Below, piece after piece: positions 44,871-51,684 of a stretch of 51,684 nt of DNA. The stretch comes from Tannerellaceae bacterium (GTDB taxonomy: Bacteria > Bacteroidota > Bacteroidia > Bacteroidales > Tannerellaceae). A model generated the notes under the pieces. It was not told the DNA's origin. It did no database searches and was given only the letters and a program-made list of their open reading frames with translations. The translations under genes were made by a program, and so were the position numbers. Numbering within the stretch: the first letter of the stretch is position 1; each line of letters opens with the position of its first letter. The stretch is from positions 1 through 51,684 of the forward strand of contig JAIRKZ010000186.1 in NCBI GenBank assembly GCA_031259845.1. The letters are read 5' to 3'.

Positions 44871-44878
44871 TACCTTTG
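44871..44878 (+). promoter_or_regulatory. plus-strand -7 box facing the AraC remnant
   Basis: TACCTTTG on the plus strand, a perfect box 31 bp from the mutase box and pointing away from it, toward the AraC-type remnant. It may be the surviving promoter of that lost gene, or chance. Confidence 0.45.
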
Positions 44879-44952
44879 ACTGAAAACAACGAAAAAAAAT
44901 AAAGTTTTTTTGTATGTATATTTGAAACATAAAATTACTATTCCGTTTTATT

Positions 44953-45203
44953 ATGTTCGGATTCGTCTGCTTCAAAACGCTGTTCGAGACAACCGTCTTC
45001 GGCTATCTGTTTGACTACCGGATGAAACTTGCCGGCCAATACCTGTCCGGGATACGGACAAAACAATACAGGAAATAGCTGATTTGACAGGATATGAATA
45101 CCAGTCGCATTTTACTACTGCTTTTAAACGGAAATTTTATGTTTCGCCGCAAGAGTACAGAAGTAAGATGAACGAATTAGAATGGTTCAAAACGCCTTTT
45201 TGA
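44953..45203 (+). pseudogene. remnant of an AraC-family DNA-binding domain
   Basis: Two frames together spell the C-terminal helix-turn-helix pair of an AraC-type regulator. From 44953: FKTLFETTVFGYLFDYRMKLAGQYLSG, ending at TAG 45076-45078. In a second frame, from 45063: TIQEIADLTGYEYQSHFTTAFKRKF and VSPQEYRSKM, ending TGA 45201-45203. A frameshift near 45050-45063 separates them. The N-terminal half of the regulator is missing; only AT-rich DNA lies between it and the mutase promoter. The parts match the family's conserved positions too well to be chance. It is divergent from the mutase operon and may once have controlled it (inference). The gap 45204-45353 holds no further gene. Confidence 0.85.
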
Positions 45204-45313
45204 AGCAAGCAAACGAATTATACTTCAAGGGAGGAGAAAGCCCGCGCAAGGGATTGCACCGTAAAGCCCGACCGCTGCGGAATAATAACTGTTCATTAGA
45301 GATTAAGCGGGAT

Positions 45314-45321
45314 TAAATTTG
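45314..45321 (+). promoter_or_regulatory. -7 promoter box of HExxH/propeller/barrel gene
   Basis: TAAATTTG followed by C is a perfect TAnnTTTG box, 32 nt upstream of the ATG at 45354. Confidence 0.65.
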
Positions 45322-45353
45322 CAGATTATGCGCCTAAGTGCGACCTTTGCGGG

Positions 45354-48254
45354 ATGAAATATACAGTGTTGTCATCAGCCATACGCGATTTGCGCAGGAT
45401 ATTACTTCTCCTCATTTGCCTGTTTGTCTTTATAATAAGTACACAGGCTCAGTTTGTTAATTATGGCGCCGACCCGGCCCGTTTTAAATGGAATATCGCC
45501 AGGCTTCAATACTATAACCTGATTTATCCGCAGGGGCTTGATTCTATGGCTTACCGGTATGCGCTCTACCTGGAAAATGCGTACCCGCACATACAGAAAA
45601 CAATCGGTAAGCCGATGTATGCGAAATTCCCGGTTGTCCTCCACCCGGGGAATATGTCGCCCAATGGAATGGTGGCATGGGCTCCGCGCAGAATGGAACT
45701 GATTACAACGCCGGCCTCTAAACTCGAACCTCAAAGGTGGGATAAGCATCTTGTCGTACACGAATCGAGGCATGTTTTCCAGACCGGCAAAGTAATGAAC
45801 GGTATGTTCAGGCCGCTCTATTATTTAATTGGCGAACAGGCTACCGGTATTGCCGCCTTTTTCCTCCCTGTCTGGTTTCTCGAAGGGGATGCGGTAGGAA
45901 TAGAAACAGGCATGTCGAATGCGGGAAGAGGGCGCCTGCCGGAATTTAATATGCCTTATCGCGCCCAAATGCTGGAAGGAGACAGGTTTTTCTCTTTTGA
46001 TAAATGGTATCTGGGTTCGTATAAAGATTATACCGGCGATTTTTATGCTTTGGGATACAACCTTACTTCGTTCGCCCGGCACGCATTCGGAAGCGATATC
46101 TGGGATAAGACAACCAGCCGCTATGTAACGCACTTTTTCGATATCCCCATGTTTTCCAATGCTTTCAAACATCATTCGGGGATAAGTACCGATCAACTTT
46201 TTAACCAAACATTCGCTTTCCTGAAAGAAGAATGGAATAAACAGGATACAGGATATAGCGCCCCCGCGTATATCTCGCCAACGGTAAAGAAGTATACTTC
46301 GTACATGTACCCGCAGGCCATAAATGATTCGACGATTGTGGCGGTGAAATCCGGTATTCAAGACATTTATTCATTGGTAACCCTTACAAACGGAAAAGAA
46401 AAACGGCTAAGTTATACCGGTACGATAAATAGCCGGCTTGTGCTGAATAATAACCGGGTCTATTGGACTGAAATAGTATCCGGGCTCAGGTGGACGCATG
46501 AAAGCTATTCCGTATTGAAATACTATGATTTTACAGCGAAGCGTATCCAAACGGTTTCAAGCAAACAACGTTATCTAACCCCTTCCGTTAACAGCAATGG
46601 ACAGAAAGCGGCTGTTTCCCGTTTCACCATGGAGGGTGAAGCCCAAATCGTACTTTTAGATACAAATAGCGGAAAAGAATTGCACATTTACCCGGTACCG
46701 GATAATGCGTTTGTAAAAGAATTGACTTTTGCCGGCGACGAACATATCATAGCGGTAGCGGTTCATGATACCGGCATAAACCTGATCCGGCTGGATGTTA
46801 AAACAGGGCAATGGGATGAGCTGTTACAAACGGCGTCGGTTAATATTACCTCCCCCGTATGGCAAAACGGAAACTTATATTTTGAATCGGGGCTTAACGG
46901 AACGAATAATATCTATTCATTAGATATGGCTGATTTACAAACCTGTCGTCTGACGTCTTCACGCTTCGGAGCCTTTAACCCGGCATTTTCGCCGGACGGC
47001 AAACAATTGCTATTTTCCGATTATCATGCCAAAGGGTACAGGGTTGCCTCCTTATCCGTAGACAGTTTATTCATGGAAAAAGCCGATTTCGATAAACCGT
47101 ATCCATTTACACTGGCGGAAACATTGGCTTCGCAGGAACGGTTTAACATTGATTCGGCTAAGTTGGAGCCTGTTGCTTTCAATCCTGAACCGTATCGTAA
47201 GGGATTGCATACATTTAAAATACATAGTTGGGCCCCCTTCTATTACGATGTGACCGAAGCGATGAATACAAGCGCCGACGACCTGAGTACAATTGTGAAA
47301 CCGGGCGCCATGATACTGACCCAAAACACCCTGAATACGGCTATCGGGCAGGCCGGCTGGTATTACAGAAAAGGTAATCATCATGGTAAACTGACCTTTA
47401 GCTATTCAGGCTGGTTCCCAGTCATCAATTTGAACGCAGACTATGGAGGAAAGGCCTTTACAATGGCTTGGGAGAAAAACGAAGAAGGAAATGATATAAC
47501 CAAAGGTTATTATACAAACCGAAACCTGCTTGAAGCGGAAACACAGGTTTACCTGCCTTTCAACTTAACCCGCAATCACGTTGTCCGGGGAATACAACCT
47601 TCTGTAAGCTATTATTTTACAAACAATAAATATCAACAATATACAAGCCGCGAATTGCGTAACTTCCAATATTTACTATCTGAAGTCCGGTTCTACAATT
47701 ACCGCAAAATGGCTCAGCGCGACATCTTACCCCGCTGGGGATACCAATTCCGTTTACAATATTTGAATACCCCTTTCAACACGGAAAATTACGGAAGTTT
47801 ATACGCAGCCCGCCTTACTACATACTGGCCGGGACTGATCCGAAACCATGGCCTCATGCTGCGCTTGGGATACCAGTACCAATATTTAGACAATAAAGCA
47901 TTGTATATACCCAAACGCCTGCTGGATACCCCCCGTGGATACAATTACCTGTATCAGACCCACCAGCAAGTAGCTTTCAAGGCCGATTACGCATTCTCTA
48001 TTATGTCGCCCGACATAAGTATCTGCCAACTCATGTATATCCGTCGAATCCGCACCAATCTTTTCTACGACCTGTCTCGCAATCAAGCCCGGAAAAAAGG
48101 AAATTATACGACACAAAGTTCATTTGGGGGCGATCTTCTTTTCGATTGGAATGTACTGCGTATGAGTTTCCCGCTTACAACAGGCGTACGTCTGATTCAA
48201 CCGATAGATTACGGTAAATTTCAGGCTGAAATGCTCTTTTCAATTAACTTTTAG
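45354..48254 (+). CDS. predicted outer-membrane metalloprotease: gluzincin domain, beta-propeller and C-terminal beta-barrel
   Basis: A 966-residue exported protein with an N-terminal signal/anchor (RRILLLLICLFVFIISTQAQ). Residues about 40-290 look like a peptidase MA-type zinc protease: HESRH (residues 136-140, HExxH) and WFLEGDA with E177 as the third ligand. Residues about 300-610 are a TolB/PD40-like propeller (FNPAFSPDGKQLLFSDYHAKGYRV). The rest (about 640-966) has alternating beta strands rich in Tyr/Asn (GWYYRKGNHHGKLTFSYSG, LRLGYQYQYLD), and the last residue is Phe (AEMLFSINF), as in outer-membrane barrels. It may cleave surface or envelope substrates; the substrate is unknown. It stands alone and converges on the rhamnosidase gene with a 7-nt gap. 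Confidence 0.75.
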   Translation: MKYTVLSSAIRDLRRILLLLICLFVFIISTQAQFVNYGADPARFKWNIARLQYYNLIYPQGLDSMAYRYALYLENAYPHIQKTIGKPMYAKFPVVLHPGNMSPNGMVAWAPRRMELITTPASKLEPQRWDKHLVVHESRHVFQTGKVMNGMFRPLYYLIGEQATGIAAFFLPVWFLEGDAVGIETGMSNAGRGRLPEFNMPYRAQMLEGDRFFSFDKWYLGSYKDYTGDFYALGYNLTSFARHAFGSDIWDKTTSRYVTHFFDIPMFSNAFKHHSGISTDQLFNQTFAFLKEEWNKQDTGYSAPAYISPTVKKYTSYMYPQAINDSTIVAVKSGIQDIYSLVTLTNGKEKRLSYTGTINSRLVLNNNRVYWTEIVSGLRWTHESYSVLKYYDFTAKRIQTVSSKQRYLTPSVNSNGQKAAVSRFTMEGEAQIVLLDTNSGKELHIYPVPDNAFVKELTFAGDEHIIAVAVHDTGINLIRLDVKTGQWDELLQTASVNITSPVWQNGNLYFESGLNGTNNIYSLDMADLQTCRLTSSRFGAFNPAFSPDGKQLLFSDYHAKGYRVASLSVDSLFMEKADFDKPYPFTLAETLASQERFNIDSAKLEPVAFNPEPYRKGLHTFKIHSWAPFYYDVTEAMNTSADDLSTIVKPGAMILTQNTLNTAIGQAGWYYRKGNHHGKLTFSYSGWFPVINLNADYGGKAFTMAWEKNEEGNDITKGYYTNRNLLEAETQVYLPFNLTRNHVVRGIQPSVSYYFTNNKYQQYTSRELRNFQYLLSEVRFYNYRKMAQRDILPRWGYQFRLQYLNTPFNTENYGSLYAARLTTYWPGLIRNHGLMLRLGYQYQYLDNKALYIPKRLLDTPRGYNYLYQTHQQVAFKADYAFSIMSPDISICQLMYIRRIRTNLFYDLSRNQARKKGNYTTQSSFGGDLLFDWNVLRMSFPLTTGVRLIQPIDYGKFQAEMLFSINF

Positions 48255-48261
48255 TACAGCC

Positions 48262-50952
48262 TCATTCGTGTATAAACTCATATTTCCCTGACTTCACCTC
48301 TACCACAGCGTAGCCATTATCGACGCCTTTCGGAACGACGCCGTCGGCAACATCCAGCGGATTGCCGTTTTCGGTAATCAGTTCGGGTTTAGAAGCGGGG
48401 ATATAGACCGTTGCCGAAGTGTTGGGGGGAACCGTTACCGACAGGATGATTTTACTATCCTTGCGTTCCCACCGACTGACGATTTCGCCATACGGAGAGC
48501 CTACTGTCGCTTCGGCAAAGTCAACTTCGGCAACAATAAACGGTTTGACGATGAAATGTTTGTATCCCACGTTCTTTTCGTCGGGTTGAATACCGCAAAG
48601 ACCTTTGGTCAACCATCCGGCGATACCCGTGAAACACGTATGTATTTTGCTTGGAACGTCGATTTTCCAGTCTTCGGGCCAAGTCGATTCGCCCTGGTCG
48701 ATGAAATATCCGTATCCCGGAAAGTCGGTTTTATTGAGAATCGATGCCGCAAGACTTGCCGTTTCAGGATTGCCGGCAAGGTAATGCAACAGAACAACCA
48801 GCCCCGAACTGCCCATGTCGAAATATTTCTTTTCGTTAAGCATGTTGTTGGCGATAGAAGCCTCCACCCGCGTCCGGATACTGTCGGTTGCAACGCCGGT
48901 AATCACAGCAAAAGCCTGTTGCACCTGATTTCCGTCGCAATAAAATCCGGCGTCCGGGTCGTAAAATCCGGCGTGAATCGCAGGACGCAAAGCAGCGAGC
49001 CGTTCGCCGTACAAAGCAACGTCATCGGATTTGCCGAGCAAGTCGGCAATCTTCACGAACGTTTCGAGATTCATGGCATAAACGCAGTTGTTGAAATAAA
49101 CGGCTTGACGACTTGAACCGAACTCGTTACGCGAACCGGGAGCGAGCCAGTCGCCAAGAAACTGACCGTCGCTTTTGCGATATTTTCTCAATAAACCATC
49201 GTTGACATGTCCGTTCAAAAATTCAAGCCAGCGTATTGCTGTCGGATAAATCAGTTCGAGTATTTGTTTGTCGCCGAAGTGAAGATAGTGTTCCCAAGCG
49301 ACGTTCAGGCCGGCGCTACTCCACATCGCGCCGCCCCAGTGCACATCGTTCGGTTGCGGCGCCGTGTGACGTCCCCAGCCGTCGGGCAGTTGCACATCGC
49401 GCCAGTTGCGTACAACATTGCGGTAGAACGCTCCGGCGTTGTAATTGGGCAGCCCGATTCCCCAAGATGTTGCTGTGGCGACTTCGCCGTAGCCGCAGCG
49501 TTCGCGGTGAGGACAGTCTGAAGTATAACCTTCGGTGGTGTTGGCGAGAAACGTCCACAGGTCGGTTTCGAAGATTTTGTTAAACAGTTCGTTCGACGAA
49601 TTGAATTTTCCCGTACGTCGCAGGTCGGTACTGACAGCGCAGGCGGTGAAGTCTTCCAGCTTCGGAGCCTGACGCAATCCTTTGATATTGGCGTATCGTC
49701 CGGCGACATAGTTAAACCGATTCGAAAACGTCTCTCCGTCTTTTCCCGACGATACGAAGATACTGTAAATGTTGAAGTCGGCGAAAGTCTCGTCGTCGTC
49801 TGCCGACCCGATAACAACCGTATCGCCCACCGAAAGTCCGTTGAACCTGATATTCAACCATCCGGTAAAGTTTTTTCCGAAATCAATCTTGTAAATGCCA
49901 TTACCGTCGTCGGTAATCTTTTGAGCGGCAAGTACGTCGATAATCCGTGAAGGGTCGATGTCGTGTGCTCCGAGCGACACGGAATCGTTGTCGGACATCG
50001 TTGCGGCATAAGCCCATTTACTGTCGTCGAACGAGACACTGTTCCATTCGGGGACGAAAGTGCGGGCGTCCACAATTTCTCCTCCGTTGTTGTCGAAAGT
50101 GAACGTCTCACGAGTATCTTCGCTGTTGCTGACGGCGCAACGCCATGTCGCATCCGAAACAAGCGTCAACGATTTGCCGTCGACATCTTTACCATCGATC
50201 CGTACACGGAGAGCAGGCGTCTGCAAAAAACAGTTATAGCTTGCCCATCCCGATGCAAACCACACGCCGACAGTGTTATCGCCTTTTTTCACCAATTTCG
50301 ATATGTCGTAAGTAACGTAAAAAAGCCGTTTGTTGAAGTTCGTCAGCGCGGGAGCAAGCACACGGTCGTCGGCTCTTTGTCCGTTGATATACAGTTCGTG
50401 ATGACCGAGCGAAGCTACGTGTATAAACGTTGCATCCGGGTTGGCGTCGAGCGTAAGGTTTTTGCGAAACCAGATATGTTTCACTCTCGGAGCCTCGGGA
50501 TGACGTATCCATGCGGCGGCGTCCCATTCGTTGGCGTCGAGGATTCCGGTTACAAAACGCGCCGGCTCGCTCCATTCCGAAGGACTACCGTCTTTGTCGT
50601 AAACCCGTACTTTCCAAAAATAAGCGCTGCTCGATTGCAGTTTTTTCCCTCCGAAAGGCACTAAAACCGACTGCGAAGAGTTGATTTTTCCGCTGTTCCA
50701 GATATCGGCTTCAGCTTCCGTCAGTTTATCCGGACAGCTTGCCACCAGCATGTGATATGCCGTTTGCGCCTGTCCTCTGACATGTTTCGAATCGAGCAAC
50801 CGCCATCCGAAACGGGGCGCAGACACGTCTATGCCAAGCGGTTCCGTTTGGTATTCGCATTGAAGTTCAGTGGGGACGAGCCTTTCTTTCGATTGCCCGC
50901 AGGCATACATCATCCCGCAAATTAAGGCTAAAAGAAAAATGTTTTTATTCAT
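48262..50952 (-). CDS. exported alpha-L-rhamnosidase, GH78-type
   Basis: An 896-residue glycoside hydrolase of the GH78 type, lipid-anchored (signal MNKNIFLLALICGMMYAC, lipobox-like MYAC). Beta-sandwich modules lead (TELQCEYQTEPLGIDVSAPRFGWRL; DATFIHVASLGHHELYINGQR). The (alpha/alpha)6 catalytic domain starts near residue 440 with TSDCPHRERCGYGEVATAT. The Asp of DCPHRE and the Glu are kept, but the second catalytic Asp seen in GYGGD-type members is replaced (GYGEV). HWGGAMWSSAGLNVAWEHY and a C-terminal beta domain follow (PYGEIVSRWERKDSKIIL). It would release rhamnose from plant or bacterial glycans. Codon choice (GTC, GAC, TCG) looks different from neighbours that favour GTA and CGG, hinting at transfer. 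No SusC/D pair is nearby. Confidence 0.85.
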   Translation of the reverse strand: MNKNIFLLALICGMMYACGQSKERLVPTELQCEYQTEPLGIDVSAPRFGWRLLDSKHVRGQAQTAYHMLVASCPDKLTEAEADIWNSGKINSSQSVLVPFGGKKLQSSSAYFWKVRVYDKDGSPSEWSEPARFVTGILDANEWDAAAWIRHPEAPRVKHIWFRKNLTLDANPDATFIHVASLGHHELYINGQRADDRVLAPALTNFNKRLFYVTYDISKLVKKGDNTVGVWFASGWASYNCFLQTPALRVRIDGKDVDGKSLTLVSDATWRCAVSNSEDTRETFTFDNNGGEIVDARTFVPEWNSVSFDDSKWAYAATMSDNDSVSLGAHDIDPSRIIDVLAAQKITDDGNGIYKIDFGKNFTGWLNIRFNGLSVGDTVVIGSADDDETFADFNIYSIFVSSGKDGETFSNRFNYVAGRYANIKGLRQAPKLEDFTACAVSTDLRRTGKFNSSNELFNKIFETDLWTFLANTTEGYTSDCPHRERCGYGEVATATSWGIGLPNYNAGAFYRNVVRNWRDVQLPDGWGRHTAPQPNDVHWGGAMWSSAGLNVAWEHYLHFGDKQILELIYPTAIRWLEFLNGHVNDGLLRKYRKSDGQFLGDWLAPGSRNEFGSSRQAVYFNNCVYAMNLETFVKIADLLGKSDDVALYGERLAALRPAIHAGFYDPDAGFYCDGNQVQQAFAVITGVATDSIRTRVEASIANNMLNEKKYFDMGSSGLVVLLHYLAGNPETASLAASILNKTDFPGYGYFIDQGESTWPEDWKIDVPSKIHTCFTGIAGWLTKGLCGIQPDEKNVGYKHFIVKPFIVAEVDFAEATVGSPYGEIVSRWERKDSKIILSVTVPPNTSATVYIPASKPELITENGNPLDVADGVVPKGVDNGYAVVEVKSGKYEFIHE

Positions 50953-50991
50953 ATAGTATCTAAATTTTAATTAATTATATTATTCAAGTTG

Positions 50992-50999
50992 TAAATGTA
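50992..50999 (-). promoter_or_regulatory. putative -7 box of rhamnosidase gene
   Basis: The minus strand reads TACATTTA, one base from TAnnTTTG, 40 nt before the rhamnosidase ATG. Confidence 0.45.
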
Positions 51000-51594
51000 A
51001 GCATTTTTTTCATGCGAATAAAAAAAATCCTCGGAACGGGGTGCATTTGACTACATCGATATTCAATTCAATAACGATAACAAATGGTGTTCTCCAAAGT
51101 ATGTTAACTTTAGACAAAACCGAAATTTAAACAGGCTCTTAGGATACGCTTAAGTTAGGCATGTTCTCTATCGAGAGCTTTTGTCTTTTTGCTATTTTTG
51201 TCCATTTGTTATTTTACCCCCTTTCTGCTTCGCTTATTTGTACCCAAATCCAGGATAACTCCTGAAAACGCGCTGCATTTGGTACTTGCCTTTTGACAAA
51301 ATGACATAAAAAGAAAGATACTATAAGCAATATGCGCGCAAATTAAGTCCGAACGCTTGTAAAATAAAGAAAAACCAGGCTGTCCGGTATCTTTTTGATT
51401 GCTAAAAACGGAGGGTAAAAACAGTTATTTCAGCGCCATTCCAAGCGCCCGGAAGCCCCTTTTCCAGGCGTTTTCGAGCCTTCCGATTTTTCATTGGGAT
51501 GTTTTCGGCAAACCATTACAGCGCTTTTGTAAAGACATCCCTTAGTTTGCAGTAGATTTTTCTTAACCCACATTGCAGCTTATGATGAATTAAA

Positions 51595-51624
51595 ATCCCT
51601 ATACTCAGAGGGATATTTTTTTTC
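51595..51624 (+). terminator. possible weak intrinsic terminator
   Basis: ATCCCT (51595-51600) pairs with AGGGAT (51609-51614) around ATACTCAG, followed by A and at least eight T. The stem is only 6 bp and no gene is seen upstream on this strand. Confidence 0.45.
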
Positions 51625-51684
51625 GAAGATCGTTTTGTGTACTACGGATTTTTTCTTTTTGTAGGGTAAATACCGATATCCGAG

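Larger units (their letters stand above)
50953..51684. other. AT-rich non-coding region at window end
   Basis: No gene was recognised in this 730-bp stretch. Its left end probably holds the rhamnosidase promoter (TACATTTA, minus, 50992-50999). A 13-mer, GCCCGGAAGCCCC at 51447-51459, is identical to part of array A read on the opposite strand, but no tandem copies follow. A short hairpin with a T-run lies at 51595-51624. A 29-codon frame on the minus strand around 51430-51515 shows no family features. Confidence 0.5.

Noticed and set aside
44978..44992. T-loop-like GTTCGAGAC suggesting a tRNA
   Set aside because: No acceptor or anticodon stem is found around it; the bases encode FETT in the AraC-type remnant.
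48900..48990. Short direct repeat (AAAATCCGGCGT) inside the rhamnosidase gene
   Set aside because: It encodes the repeated peptide DAGFYD/DAGFYC within an intact coding frame and does not resemble the intergenic arrays.

Overview
The window looks like a chromosomal segment of a Bacteroidales bacterium (Bacteroidetes; Porphyromonadaceae/Tannerellaceae/Dysgonomonadaceae-like, genus not resolvable by eye). The reasons are the many perfect Bacteroidetes -7 promoter boxes (TAnnTTTG) in front of genes, weak Shine-Dalgarno sites, the gene order lysS-gpsA-pgi-HAD, a viroplasmin-type RNase H, a tricorn-like exported protease, a heterodimeric B12-dependent methylmalonyl-CoA mutase, and several families found mainly in this phylum (DUF4254, DUF6261-like, DUF6769-like, DUF1080). 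No rRNA, tRNA, CRISPR array, complete prophage or intact insertion sequence was seen.

Layout. 1-640: AT-rich non-coding DNA. 647-1282: rnhA. 1361-5910: a lipopolysaccharide/surface glycan block of two GT4 glycosyltransferases (+) converging on a DUF4254-GT9-LPS kinase operon (-). 5968-9838: exported tricorn-like protease and an LspA-like membrane protein. 10017-16439: a heavy-metal RND efflux operon reading leftwards (small His-rich exported protein, His-rich adaptor lipoprotein, CusA/CzcA-type pump, TolC-type channel), with a decayed lipoprotein gene at its end and a 7-1-7 inverted repeat over its promoter. 16516-19993: a DUF6261-like gene, a five-copy 43-bp repeat array, an ABC-F ATPase and an AraC-type sensor domain without its DNA-binding half. 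20074-23986: PDZ protein and mutS2. 24416-28939: grpE-dnaJ, an aldo/keto reductase, and a trypsin-fold/TPR protein. 29158-33728: lysS-gpsA-pgi-HAD run. 33794-36223: a divergent pair (exported TIM-barrel isomerase; DUF1080-PHP lipoprotein) probably handling 3-keto sugars. 36492-40673: a coiled-coil membrane protein, guaA, a second repeat array and a nucleotide-sugar dehydrogenase. 40755-44773: methylmalonyl-CoA mutase. 44953-45203: wreck of an AraC-type HTH domain. 45354-50952: a large HExxH/beta-propeller/beta-barrel protein and a GH78-type rhamnosidase. 50953-51684: non-coding.

Most of the window is housekeeping and envelope biology. The least explained parts are the two related tandem repeat arrays, which share the core GTCCGAAA and lie in the same orientation behind the 3' ends of unrelated genes, with a paired base change that keeps a palindrome intact. 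The operator-like dyad with the small His-rich gene at the head of the metal efflux operon comes next, then the metalloprotease-propeller-barrel protein and the divergent LspA homologue.
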